Part shown: piece after piece, positions 23,621 through 35,997 of the stretch
Layout: the number at the start of each line of letters is the position of its first letter
Numbering within the stretch: the first letter of the stretch is position 1
Origin: Seriola aureovittata
Lineage: Eukaryota; Chordata; Actinopteri; Carangiformes; Carangidae
Length of the DNA: 64,000 nt
Direction of reading: 5' to 3'
Assembly (NCBI RefSeq): GCF_021018895.1
Contig: NC_079377.1
Location: 22,591,001 to 22,655,000 of the forward strand
The notes under the pieces: generated by a model
Databases searched by the model: none
Seen by the model: the letters and a program-made list of their open reading frames with translations, nothing else
What the model was told of the DNA's origin: nothing
Program-made: the position numbers and the translations under genes

Positions 23621-25775
23621 TCTTCATCTCCATGTGCCCCTTCATCTCTCATTGTCACCACCAGCCTCACAGACACGAGCCGTTTGGATGCTTTGCTGCA
23701 GTTTGCACGAAGCGGTGACAAACTGTAGGTCTCTGGAGTTGGGGTAGTATGGTTGTCAGGGGCAACTATCTAATTTCTGCAATCACATATCCAGCTGGGA
23801 GAAGAGGAAAGTAATCAGGGAAATCAGACACTGTAATGACTAGTTGGAAATAAAGGCTTCAGTTTTTGATGGGTGGAAAAGGTGATAAGGATTATGTGGG
23901 TGAGGCACTGTGTGTTGTGAACAGCAATGACACAAGGGCCACAACTTGAAGTAATTGTAGTGAGGAAGCTGTGGCCGAGTGGAGGAGGATGACTCATCCA
24001 TCTTGTGTCAGGTCTGTTTGACGATGGATGGGTATCTCTGTGTTTGAAGGTGAAAACTCTTTAGATTCTTTCGTGCCTTTCAGCTTTCCTGATGTGTACA
24101 TATACAACTTCCCTGTTGTACTTTATTATGTATGTACAGGCCCGGTAAACGCTTCATACAGCCACCTGTTGAAGATGACATTAACAAGACATAAAGTGCT
24201 TCCCTTCTCCTTGCTCATAATCTCATAACTCCAAGGAGCTCAGATACTGTAGAGGAACACAGCCACCTCACTGCTCGTGTGCTATTGTGCCAGTCAGGGC
24301 CTCCCCAAGGAAAGTGCCCAACACACCAACACATAGTTTGTTTTCACTAGCAGAGGTCAAAGAGGATAAGGATGACAAAGACAGAAACCGGCAATGCTAC
24401 CTCAAAGGCAGAGCAGTAATGTCTAGGCCAAAATCCCCTCACTCCAACAGGAAATGGGAGACTTTCGTTACTTCAGCTTTATACATTGCATTGTTAAGAA
24501 TATCAGGACAAAGTCAGACAGTGAGTGTCTTCGGCTGCTGCGTGGTTGGTTTCCAATAGAAACCTGCTGTGAAGTTAAGAGAGACATGGAAACTTAATTC
24601 TCATGTACATATACAGCTTCCTGCCAGAGCCTACAAGGTGAAGATTGTTGACCTTTCCCAACGTGAAGGTGTGACCATGGCAACCACAGGAAACATATAG
24701 AGGAAAAGATATCAGACCAAAATATAATGGTGTCCGAGTGCAAACTAACAGTATCTTTAAAGTTTGGGTTGATAAATACATTTATTATATCATCATGATC
24801 ATGCCATATTGCTAAAAAATAAAAATATTACACAGATAACGAAATCATACTTTGGTTGGAGCAGATGCTGTATCATAGGGAAAATTAACATAAAAATATA
24901 TACTGTGAATATTCGGTTGCTTTTTTTTCTTCTATGCAGCCATGAAAAGTTGTAAACAGGCTACAGTTCTGATTATTAACCTCTGTCTGCCTGGCGTCTT
25001 CTTTATAGCAACAGCTGCCAACACTCGTGAATAGCTGCTAATGTCTGTGGCTATTGTAGTAATTAGAGCTGTCTGACATACAGTATCATGCTGATGGAAA
25101 AAAAGAGGCAAAAATATATTGTCTGAGAAAAAACGTCATAGCAAAACCTGATCACTTTACATTGTTGAGGAAACTCTTTTTCAGTGTTTGGGATAACAGA
25201 AGAAAGAGGACTGATGTTGGAAAAACTGTGCCTCAGCTCACATTGTCATATATGTGACCTTTAACTACAGTGGAAAATCTGACAAAAATATAACAACTGG
25301 CAGGTGTGGAGAAGGACTGTGAAAAAAAGAACAAGAGTGGCAGTTTTGAACTTGGCCTGGAGGCTGGGAAAAGCCAGCGTATCCAGATCTGTGGCCTTTT
25401 CTCCTCCTGAACTTCAGTTAGCATAGCTCAATTCAAAGGAAAGCATTTAAAAGCATCAGAAGAAAAGCTCCTCCACAACAAAAGCTTTTAAAACTCAGAT
25501 TTTAGTATGAAGAATGTGTTTTACCCCCTCCCTGCGTTTCTGCCACCACCAGCTGTCTCTATAGCCCAGCATTAGTGGTCGATGCTAACAGGAAGCCAAC
25601 CTGTGCTGTATCCAGCTCTGTGACCGAGCCGTGGTCTGCACAGATTGGAAAATCAATTACCAATCACACAACAAAGTCCCTGAGAAACACAGTGGTTCCA
25701 TCTTACAGGATACACATACACACACACTGATGCACAAACCAAATGAATCCCCTTTACACGCATAACATCTCAGCC
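23621..25775. other. Unique sequence, one weak exon candidate at 24354-24520
   Basis: Otherwise featureless. At 24354-24520 an open plus-strand frame (starting VKEDKDDKDRNRQCYLKGRA) is preceded by TTTGTTTTCACTAGCAG and followed by CAGACA|GTGAGTG. The product is not recognised. It may be chance. Confidence 0.3.
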
Positions 25776-25803
25776 TCACACACACACACACGCACACACG
25801 CAC

Positions 25804-25863
<60 letters not shown>
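25776..25863. repeat. (CA)n microsatellite with CG variants
   Basis: CA run with three CACG units in its left part and about 30 pure CA units in its right part. Confidence 0.96.
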
Positions 25864-25868
<5 letters not shown>

Positions 25869-26171
25869 CATATCAAACACAACGGTTTCACCTCACACAC
25901 ATGCACACTACACTCCACAGTGGTTGCACTTCAGGACACTCAGATGTGGCAATATTCAACAGTGTATGTGTGTGAGTGTGTGAGTGTGTATGTGATTAGT
26001 GGAGGTGAGATGTGGTGTCATCTCTAGCTTAAAGATATGGAGATGTATGCAGACATCAATTCATCATCCTGAAACGGCAAGGTGGGAGAGAGAAAGGAGA
26101 GAAAAACTGAAAGAGAGTGATGCCTGTCATGCATGTGAATGTGTGAATAAAGATCAAGCTTTTTTTTAATG

Positions 26172-26174
<3 letters not shown>

Positions 26175-26236
<62 letters not shown>
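26175..26236. repeat. (AC)31 microsatellite
   Basis: Pure AC run after TGCAT and before CTCCATC. Confidence 0.97.
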
Positions 26237-26238
<2 letters not shown>

Positions 26239-26587
26239 CCATCTCTTAAATATGCAAAATGCATAGATTTTGCAACTGCATAACAATCAGTGTTGGTCAA
26301 GTCATCAGTCATTCAGCCAGCAAACACTCCTGCTCTATGTGCCGTAGGCGTCTGCATTGGTTTACTACAAAAAGCTGGTAACAATAAATGTATTTTAATT
26401 TAAATTGCTACATTGCTAATATATTCACCTACAGTATCGGACTAACACATAAAAAACAAACAAAAAAAAACTTAATTTACTAAGTAAAACTACAAATAAA
26501 TTGACTTGAGTGTTCAGTCTGTTTGTATTTTCGTAAGTTGCAGAATGAAATGTGCCACAAGTCAAAGATACAGATTTACACACGTTT

Positions 26588-26640
26588 TATCAGATACCAG
26601 TGTCAAAAGTATCTGGACGCCCCTGACTTAAGGAGGGGAA
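26588..26640. mobile_element. Possible Tc1/mariner-like terminal fragment
   Basis: AGTGTCAAAAGTATCTGGACGCCCC (26600-26624) resembles the 'CAAAAGTATGTGGACACCC' words seen at ends of fish Tc1/mariner-type elements. No matching inverted end was found nearby, so this would be a solo end. Weak support. Confidence 0.3.
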
Positions 26641-26724
26641 CAGTTGGAACAAGAAACAAGTCTTTTTCCTCCAATCAGACACGTTAGATCGATGACACTT
26701 GTACAGCACATGCTCAGTTAGACA

Positions 26725-26772
26725 CCCCCCCCCCCCCCCCCCCCCCCCCACCAGGAAGAAAGAAAGAAAGAA
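26725..26772. repeat. (C)25 homopolymer followed by (AGAA)n
   Basis: Twenty-five consecutive C at 26725-26749, then ACCAGG and four to five AGAA units at 26755-26772. The minus strand is a G run able to form G-quadruplex structures. Confidence 0.95.
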
Positions 26773-27292
26773 ATAAGACACATTCAACATCTGCTTTTTG
26801 TCCTTTTGGATGAATTAATCAAAACGTAGTTGGTTTGAATCATTTGTTTTGTTGACTCGGCAGTGATGTGGTGAGCACGTGTCGAGGTCAGTGTGTCTAG
26901 CTAGAACATGACGTTCTGTCATGGCTGAAAAGGTGGAAAACTGTCCAGACCACACAACAGTATGTTTCAACATTTGCAATTCAAAATAGTCAATCTATGC
27001 AGCTAATTTTGTCCCATAACATGACATATGCAACAATAATTGCTCATTTTAAAGCATAAATGAATATAAATGAGTTATTGTGGGAATTATTTTGTCAGAC
27101 TGTCATGGTCTGTCAATACAATATAAAAATGCCTGTTCTGTTTATCATAAAATCAGAAAAACAATAAATAATTGTGCCTATTTTGACTCAAGGTAGACCT
27201 ATGTACAGTGCAAAACAATATATTTTCAGAATACTACGCTTGTTGAGACAAAAAGCAAAAGTTAATCAGTGAAATTTAATGTATTTTAATAT
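26773..27292. other. Unique AT-rich sequence, no gene seen
   Basis: No gene or element recognised. Confidence 0.45.
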
Positions 27293-27523
27293 GTTGCAAC
27301 CGTCTCTTATCTGTGTTGCAACTGTCCCCACGGCTGGGGTCTGTTGCAACATCTGAATTCTTCCATTCAAATAAATACTGTGAATGATATGTCATATGTA
27401 ATCTTCTTTGAATAGTTTGGCTAATTAGCCGACAGGTGTAAGTTCAATATGTAAAAGTTCGGTTGGTCTAGTCTAAATAGTCTCTGAGTAACTGAGAGAA
27501 ATGCAAAAAGTGCAAGTTGCAAC
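27293..27523. repeat. Cluster of four GTTGCAAC palindromes
   Basis: The 8-bp self-complementary word GTTGCAAC occurs at 27293, 27315, 27343 and 27516. Two copies are followed by YGTCCCCA (27321 and 27522) and one by CGTCTCT. GTCCCCA and CTGGGG flank 27325-27340. This may be the remnant of a mobile element or a group of protein-binding sites (TTGCAAC resembles a C/EBP half-site pair). Confidence 0.5.
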
Positions 27524-27634
27524 CGTCCCCAGTCTCCCCAGCTTTTGTAACAGGTTTTTCTGCAGATATTCTTTCATGGTTTGGACTCTTCGCCTCAATC
27601 TTAATATAACAGCATACAACGATGTTAGATAAAT

Positions 27635-27655
27635 ATTAGATTAGATTAGATTAGA
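27635..27655. repeat. (ATTAG)4 short tandem repeat
   Basis: ATTAG units in tandem before AATCGATAG. Possibly the tail of a retroposon, with no body recognised. Confidence 0.8.
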
Positions 27656-28828
27656 ATCGATAGATTGTTTTTTACTAGTGCTCTTGCAGCTGAATAAGAG
27701 CTAATCCCTGCAGCAACACTGCAAAACCTGAGAGGAAAGATGAGGCTGTTCCAAGTGTTTCATTGAGATTTTCAACAATCAGTTGTAAAATTTAAGACAC
27801 CAAATGTGAAACCATTTATTTGAGCGATGTTTCTCACTTTAAAAAAAAAAAGTGTTTATTACCCAATCTCAGAAACACAGAGAATGAGAAGTGACAAAAA
27901 AAACAAACTGTTACAACAACTCATTAAATATGACTGAGGAAAGCGGCGTTGGAGACTTGTCATGTCACTTATCAAAGTGGGATTCAGTGTGGAGGGTTAA
28001 TATCATTTAACCGAGAAGGAGATTAAACATGTTACAGTTTAATCGAAGCACTTACCAAAAGTTCTTTTCTGTTAATATAATTATGGTTCTATGGAATTAC
28101 AATGAGCAGACCTAAAGATATCAAGAGCCAGTTATTCTATATGTATATTGTTCAGGCAGTGTGAACACGCGAGAATGTATGGGGTCACGCAAATGTCACT
28201 GCCATCACCAAACACTTGTAATTAAGTTCTCAGACTGTACATGGAAATGACCAGTAACACTGACTTTATTGATGGTTAGCTTGAAGGTATGTACGGCATA
28301 AAAACACGGTTTACAGTGGGGTCAGTATATTCTTTATGTCTCGCATTATAACTCACCTTACATGATTTGTTGTTGAATAAAAATTTTTATTTGTTATAGA
28401 TGTGTTATGTTTCCAATATGAACCATATGAAGCTTATGAAATAACACCACACCTGTTATATGAGTCTTAAAGGCATCCATCCTGCGTCTTTATAAGATCA
28501 TTTCACACAGAGTAATTCTAGCATCTTGTGATTGATGCATACAAGTCTACTGGATTATTGAAAGCTATTAATGTAGGAGCCTTCAAAATGGATTACAATT
28601 TTTCTCACCAAATAACTTAATTAAAACGTGAACACAATGCTGCAGTAGTGTGATTTAACATCTGAACACACAGTGATTCAGAAAAGGTGGAACATTTCAA
28701 TTTGGGCTGAGCTGGAAAATATCAAATGGTGCGCACACAAAAATGGAGAATACACACACATACACACTTCTCTAAGAGCAAGTTCAAAAGCATCCTCCAT
28801 ATATTTCAAGCAGTGACATTTGGAGCAC
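27656..28828. other. Unique AT-rich sequence, no gene seen
   Basis: No exon, RNA gene or element recognised. Confidence 0.45.
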
Positions 28829-28912
<84 letters not shown>

Positions 28913-28916
28913 CACT
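28829..28916. repeat. (CA)n microsatellite
   Basis: About 38 pure CA units and then one CG variant and a short CA end. Confidence 0.97.
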
Positions 28917-29846
28917 CATTTGAATATCACTGAGCTCTGGAAATAAAGTTCTCACTGTTTAAACCAGATCAGATTTGTTTGAAGTTTATCTCACATAGCA
29001 ATATTTGACAACTCAGTTTTCAGGAGGAGGAAGATTAAAACATACAACTCTGAATGCCATCAAATAAATGTCTCAGTGCAGTTGACTGAAGACACTCTCT
29101 GCCTTCAAATATCATTCAAGTAATCTGTGTGTGTGTTTGTGTGGCTGGGGGCCGACAGGGTGGACGTGTCTGCTGGATCTCAGTCATGGCTCAGTATAGA
29201 TATGTTTTAAAAAGCCTCCTCTGGCAGGAGTTTTTTATTTTTTGTTAGAAAAACTGTGGTCATCAATACAAATGAAGCAGTTAATGACATCCAGGTCGAT
29301 AGTTACTGAGTTTCGAGCTGGTTTTCTGGTTACTGTGGTTTTTAGTTGAGGAGATTGTGCCAATAAATTTAATCCAAATCAAAAAGTTGAAAAGTAGAAC
29401 ACACTTTACAGATGAAATCAAATTTTTAAGTTCTACATTTGATCTTTTACATTCAGTCTTTTTTGTTTCTTTAATAAATCTTTATATTCCCCTCATCAAG
29501 AGGATGTTCCTTTTCCTGTTTCTTATTATACTTTCAAGTGAGTGTGTTTTTCTTTTTTATAAATAGTTTAGATTTTTCCTGCTAAAAATCTTAATGTCGA
29601 AGAGATAAGCTGTGTCTAGGATATGAGAATATGTGACTGGTGACTCCTAATGGTAGTGTGTTTAATGATTCTGTGGCAGACAGCCAAAAAATAGTAATGC
29701 GTAAGGATTTTAAAGTAGGTTTGAATTGGTGTCTTTCTTTTGTTCAACCACGAGCAGCGCACAAAGTGGCTTTAAAGAAATCAAGAAAAATAATCAGTAA
29801 TAAATGTACACATGAAAACACACGTGTTCACACTTTCACATATGCA

Positions 29847-29847
<1 letters not shown>
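28917..29847. other. Unique sequence, no gene seen
   Basis: AT-rich with T-rich patches (29440-29560). Nothing recognised. Confidence 0.45.

Positions 29848-29896
<49 letters not shown>
29848..29896. repeat. (AC)n(AT)n compound microsatellite
   Basis: AC run to 29888 followed by ATATATAT. Confidence 0.95.
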
Positions 29897-29897
<1 letters not shown>

Positions 29898-30027
29898 TTA
29901 ATACATACAAGCTTACATAAACACTTGCTCTGTAAATGCAAAATTGAGATTTGAGGCAGATGGGTTGATTTGATAAAAAAACTCTAACTCTAACCAGACC
30001 TATTAACTGTTAGTGTAAGTGTCCATT

Positions 30028-30029
<2 letters not shown>

Positions 30030-30082
<53 letters not shown>
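30030..30082. repeat. (TG)26 microsatellite
   Basis: Pure TG run, ending in CGCTTT. Confidence 0.97.
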
Positions 30083-30084
<2 letters not shown>

Positions 30085-30299
30085 TTTAGAAAATGAGGCT
30101 AAAATCTGTGCTGAACTGACTTGTGCTTAAATGATAAAACACATTCCTCCTACACTCACACCAAATAACAAACCAACGTTTTTGTTCAGTTAATATAATG
30201 ATTATGCTGCAGCTCAGCTGAGTGTAATTCTGATAGCCAGCATGCCCACCAGCAACAACTGAGGACCTCTACTGATGATAGCTGTTCAGGAATGCAGAA

Positions 30300-30303
30300 A
30301 ACA

Positions 30304-30344
<41 letters not shown>
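30300..30344. repeat. (AC)n microsatellite
   Basis: AC run with one CCC interruption near 30307. Confidence 0.95.
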
Positions 30345-30348
<4 letters not shown>

Positions 30349-32304
30349 CTGCACAGTGAACATGGACAGCAACAACCTCAACCTTTACTATTGGGAAAAC
30401 AAACAAACAAAAAAAATCATACTGTAAAACAATCATTAAGGAAAAACATCAGTGTCTCTCTCGGCAAAGGTGAAAATGAAACATTTATCAATTTACTGTC
30501 TCTTTATCATGATAAAGAGGCGAATATATTTCTGGGTTCTTAATGGAAAAGGTTAAAGCAAAGGAAAACATTGTCTATTCACCCAATTAGATAGTGAGTG
30601 TCCAGGGCACGTGTATCTGCGCAAAGGTCACGTTAATGAGCAGCAGAGAGCAGAGGCGACAGACCCATCCGACTGTCAAACACAATCTGTGAGGAAGTGA
30701 AGGCACCAAGGTTACGAGCCTCTGCAGCCCCGACTGACCCATCCAGGTATTTGAAACAACAGATAAGTAGGTAAAATCTCCAGCTTGCACAAATCATAAA
30801 AATAGATTTTTCTCAGTAGCTGTGCAGATACCAGGTTTTGAGAAATGCATGTGTAAACTTTGTGTTTTCATAGGTTTATTTATTTGGTAGAAAGTTCCAA
30901 TAAAAACCTCTGTGGATTTTCCAGACTCACCAAGACCCAGAGCATTGCATTCATGAGAGTTGTTTGAAACATCTCAAATGGATCCCCGCAATAAAGTGAG
31001 ATACTTGGTAATCTGTCACTCTACAATAACATCCCCTTACATTTACTACTGTCATGATCACTGCGGCTGTTACGCGGCTTTGCCAGCTGAGCGTAAACAG
31101 ACATCGTTTTGAGGCACTTAGGGAAATGACTGATGCTGCCGTGCTTCCTGTGAGGACAGCCTCATTTAAAGCCGAGCAGGATTGCAAACCAAACTAAGGA
31201 AGACAAGATTGTGTCATTCTGGATATATCAAATGTCGACTGAAAGTTATCATCCTGAGTAACAAATGTTTTGTCTGAATAAAATCACTCTTTGTGGCTTA
31301 TTTTCTTAGTAGTCAGTAGGAAAACAAAGTAACAGTTGAAGTGGATGAGCGGATAAAGTATGATTGTTCACTCAGTAGATTCATTCACGCCGTTCATTAC
31401 TGCAACATCTGGTTTCATGCGAATAAAAATAATTGCTTGAGCAACTATCAGCTTATCTTTTGATGTATGTGTACTGACATGCTTTAATAGGAAAACACAC
31501 TGTACCATTAGCATGCTTCATGTTTTGTTTGTAGAGTTGCACAACCTCTGTAATTCACAATGGAAGAATTGTGTTGCATATTTCACATCATCAATACAAC
31601 AAAGACTTAGACATCTTCTAGACCCAACGGAGCCTGATTCATACTAGTTCCCAAGCTGATCCAATATTATATTTTAGAAATACAAAGTCTGGGAAGGGTC
31701 AGAAGGTTACAGACCATTTTCACAGCTTTTTGACTTTTCACAGCAGAAAGCTGGTAGAACTAATAACAGTAACGATTGCCCAGTTTCAGTTAAGTATCCC
31801 AGTAAGTCAAGCTATTGAGGCGGAATACCTGAAACTGAAACACCAAAAGGGGAAAGGGACCAATAATATTAATCTGCTACGCTCCTATGTTCAAAAGTGT
31901 CTATAAGACAGGATAAATCACAAACCACAAATATCTTGACAATAGAAAAAGAAGTCGAAAAATAGCAGCAACTGTCAATTCTGCATATTAAAACTATGTT
32001 TTAGTTTGTTTTTTCTGATTTTTATTTCATTGTCAAAATCACTTATTGCATCGCTTATTTTCAAGTATGTCAGACTACATGTTACAGTAACATCATGCTG
32101 CAGCTTCTGTAGTTTCCAGCCATAAAAATAATCAGTTTGGGAGAATACTATTACTGCTACCCTTAATATTGGAACAAACAAATCACACCAAATTTACCAT
32201 CTATGTGTTTGGACATATTTCTGTTCTATTTTGTGATTCAGAATATTTTCAATTTCACCCTTTAATTTTCCGTATCTGCATAAATGACATTTGTATTCCA
32301 GCTG
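30345..32304. other. Unique sequence, no gene seen
   Basis: Nothing recognised. The segment 30590-30760 is richer in G and C and ends ACCCATCCAG|GTATTT, but no frame is open across it. Confidence 0.45.
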
Positions 32305-32366
32305 CGTGTGTGTGCGTGTGCGTGTGCGTGCGCGTGCGTGCGTGTGTGTGTGCGTGTTAGTGTGTA
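32305..32366. repeat. (TG)/(CG) compound purine-pyrimidine microsatellite
   Basis: Strict purine-pyrimidine alternation with many GC units among the GT units (GTGCGTGTGCGTGCGCGTGCG). Of all the tracts this has the highest Z-DNA potential by composition. Confidence 0.95.
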
Positions 32367-34273
32367 CTAGGTCTATAGTTGTCATGAGAAGACGGGTTAA
32401 GTGTAAATATTTGACCCGCTGACAAACACTGGAGTACAATAAAGGTACTTTGCTCACACACACGCGCCGACAATGACTGGGACATTTGACAGTGGAGCCA
32501 ACGGCCATCGCTCTTTCATTTTGTCTTTCAAAACAACAAAAACACATTCTGTGTTCATATTTATCTCTCTGCCTTCAAAGGCGACCGTCAACAGGCAGGA
32601 AGAAAGAGAGACAAAGGAAGAGGAGGATGAAAGACAGGGACACTAAAGTGCTGAGGCTCAGTTTTATTAGAGAGGCTTGAAAGCATCCCTCCTGGCAGCT
32701 AAATCATGATGAAATCGCCCCAGCTGATATGATGAAATCTGCAGCGTTATTTAGAAAACACAGAAAACAAATCTGCATGTGTAAAAAGGACGATTTAGAG
32801 GAGCTGAATCACCCCAGGCTAACAGAACAGGAGATGTAACGTTAGCGCAGCTTCCAACGAATTCTGCTCATAATTAATGATTCTGACGCAGCTATTTACA
32901 TCCAACTACGCCAATGCAGAACGTAACGCTCATATTCCACAGTGAAAATGATCACCACACTGTTTCCTTGCCTTCATCCAAACTATTTCTAACCACACAT
33001 TAACCACATGCACATTTCTTTTTTAACATTTTTCTTTACGTAACAACCATGTCCAACCATGTTGAGACTCATCTATTTTTCTGCTGAAATATCAGGGATC
33101 CGTTGGCAAACTACCTGTCACACTCAGTGGCTGCTGGCAATTAAAAATATCAATTTATCAAAGTATTATTTATGGTTTATTAGTTACGGCCAGTTATGCT
33201 CCTGTTGACATTTTCAAAGTGCAGACAGGCCAATCGAAATTGATGCTTTTTAAATGTTTTAATTAGACCAACTAATGATCTGTAATGCAACATATGGGTG
33301 AGAGCGTGTAAATAAAAAACACCACGACTTTCTCCTTTACTTCAACACTTCTCCTCAAAGCACTTCAAACTTTGTGCAATATTCAGCTGAAGATTTTCTT
33401 CTTGCTTTAGCCAAACTAGCTGGAAAACTTTCATGTGTAATTTTTACTTTTTTATAAATCTTTTATGAAACTTCCACTTCAGTATCATTCTAATTTATTT
33501 TTATTTTTAGCTTTAACCATCTAAGCACTGCTCGCCTTGCTTGCCCTGACAGCACACCACCGATTTATATATTTATTTGAAAAAAAATGTGATGTTGTTT
33601 ACTTCAAATGCTGACAAATGGTTTAAATAATGGCCTATTTCCCCTGGAGGATGTTTGTGTATGTTTATGTTGCTACTGTCTATATTCATGTTTCAGTGTG
33701 AGTTCACACGAGAGCATGTGTGTGCGGCAGATAACGCAGATAGCACTTGATAGCTGTGGCTGCGTGTACATATGAATGAGTGTACAGTACGTGAAGCGTG
33801 GCACTGGTGAGAGCTAAGGCTGTGCTAACATGACATCTCTGAGATGCAGCCTGCAGGCAGGGAGGACCTGGCCAGCATCAACACGTTCAATAATTCATAT
33901 TACACAGGCCTTATTACACAGAGTCCTAACACACACTGCGCACAGGAACACTGCCATTATCTCCTCTGCACACACATTCGTTCACTACCAACCAAGGCAT
34001 GTGAGAGTCATCACTGCTGCTATCATCGGTTCAAACAGCTGGAGGAGATACGGCCTGGAGAGGGAGGACGGGAGAGGAAAATGACCCAGGGTGAGAATGG
34101 AGGGAGGGTAACATCTTCATTTTGTAATAACGGAACTGGAAATGCTGCAGATCAATTTTATGCTAATCCATAAGAGATAACCAATAACACATTTTCTGTG
34201 ACTTGATTGGCTGTGAATCGGGTTAGAAAATAAACTGAGAGGGATCCAGGAAAAGAGGAAGAAGCAACAGTGA
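32367..34273. other. Unique sequence with CNE-like patches
   Basis: No gene recognised. Non-repetitive, homeodomain-motif-bearing patches sit at about 32820-32910 (CATAATTAATGATT) and 33120-33290 (TTAAAAATATCAATTTATC, CCAATCGAAATTGATG, TTTTAATTAG). Whether they are conserved is unknown. Confidence 0.35.
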
Positions 34274-34298
34274 AGAGAGAGAGAGAGAGAGAGAGAGA
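34274..34298. repeat. (GA)12 microsatellite
   Basis: GA run after GTGAA. Confidence 0.95.
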
Positions 34299-35596
34299 TG
34301 AAGCTAGAGGGACCAGCAGGTGACTGACAGATGATATAACTTCATTGTGTTTCATGTGCATATATGGACATGTGATAATGTGCTACCAGATATTTGTCTT
34401 TTACACCATCAATTTATTCTTCAACAGCTCAAACTGTAGATCAGTAGTTCCCAACCAGGGTGGTGGGAGATAAATCTGAGGTGAGATGATTAAAATGATA
34501 GGGATAGAAACTCTTCTACACAGAGTTACATTCATTCTTTATACTCTCTACTCTCTAAAATTGATCTTTTCAGGACTCTTAATTACTTATAAGAAAGAGT
34601 CTGAACTTAGAAAAACCGCTGACAACAAATGTCACTTCATGTACACGGCGCCTGCAGATGTCCTGTGACATACCCCGCAGATGTTTCCAGTTATTTTGGC
34701 TGATTAGACCTCTTCGTTTAGAGACTGTGTTTGACTGACAGCTCCCTAACTTCCCTGTTAGTTTTATGGCACCTCGTTTGATTTGTTCAGATCTATCTAC
34801 ACAAGTCTGGGGACCTCAGCACACTCCCAGCAGAGCTCTGCCAAACTTCAACCGTCAAGACATCTAATCTGCCTCAGTAACTAAAAGCACCTGTATGGGC
34901 GCGTGGGGGCCTTTCAGATATCAGTGCCCCCTTTTGCTTCGACAAGAAAAGGTTTGAGTTCAGGAAATCTCATGCACTCCCAACTCTTAACAGTATTGTG
35001 CTTCAATATTAAAGTTATATCCTCTCAAGAGACAGTTCAGACAACCCAGCTACACTTGTAATGTGCAATAGTTTGCAATAGTGTAAATATCCACACATAC
35101 TGTACATAAAACCTCATAACCACAGTTTATCTGGGCAGGGTGATAAAGCAACACATGTTAACATATATACACAGACATGCTGATTTTCCTTTTGATTTCT
35201 CACTGTAGCTATAGATAAAGGAAAATGTTGCAGTTTCTTTCAAACTGTTGAAAATGATCTTGTTGCTGTGAAAAGAACCAACACAAGCAAATGTTTCACT
35301 CGTGCTCAGATGTGCTCGAGCTTAATGAAATGGAGACATTGAAATTGCTCTGTGAAGATACTGATTCACCTCCTTTTTCTCCGTAGTAAGACATTTCAGC
35401 CTCTTGTGGTTTAAAAAGTGCAACAGTCAGTGCTATGATCAGTTTTTTTTTTTCTTTCGATTAATTGTAAAGTGCTAATGGATGGACTGAGCGAGCTGGT
35501 GAGCTACAATTCATTGTCTTATTGACCGTCTCTGTTGGTGGCTGAATGACATCTGTTAAGGGCATCTGTTCCAAGGAGAGAGTGCCATTACTGTCA

Positions 35597-35598
<2 letters not shown>
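34299..35598. other. Unique sequence, no gene seen
   Basis: Nothing recognised. A T run lies at 35443-35453. Confidence 0.45.
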
Positions 35599-35639
<41 letters not shown>

Positions 35640-35640
35640 A
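35599..35640. repeat. (AC)n microsatellite
   Basis: AC run with a terminal CAGA interruption. Confidence 0.95.
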
Positions 35641-35775
35641 TAGTAAAAGTGCGTGAGGTAAGCAATAACAGCAGCCTCCTGCCAATGATGCTCCAAGATA
35701 GGATCGCCTCCGGGTAGAGAGTGGCCGTACTTGTTCTCCTCCTCTGCTGTGTCTCTCTCCTCTTGTGTAAATAAA

Positions 35776-35997
35776 AGTGTAAATGGGTCATCCATTATGA
35801 ATAGACATACAGATGTGGCCACATTTCCAATATCCTGATTATCCTTGCTAATATAGATATAGACTCTATCAATTTGCAGCGTTAGTAAATTGCCATTTTC
35901 CTCCTCTTTCTTTCTCCCCTCCTCCCCTCCTCACCTGCTCCCCTTCTATCTCAACAGTGTAAATTGGTCATGCATAATGGATGAACAGATATAGATG
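35776..35997 (+). promoter_or_regulatory. Pair of diverged direct repeats in a CNE-like region
   Basis: AGTGTAAAT at 35776 and at 35956 starts two segments of about 40 bp that align without gaps for most of their length, exactly 180 bp apart. Both read GGTCAT, CAT, ATG and CATACAGATG or AGATATAGATG. Between them lies CTAATATAGATATAG, then a pyrimidine-rich tract (35895-35950). Downstream, TTTTGATTGACGG (36137-36149) resembles a PBX/MEIS-type TGATTGAC site. The similarity is direct. The regulatory meaning is inferred. Confidence 0.4.
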
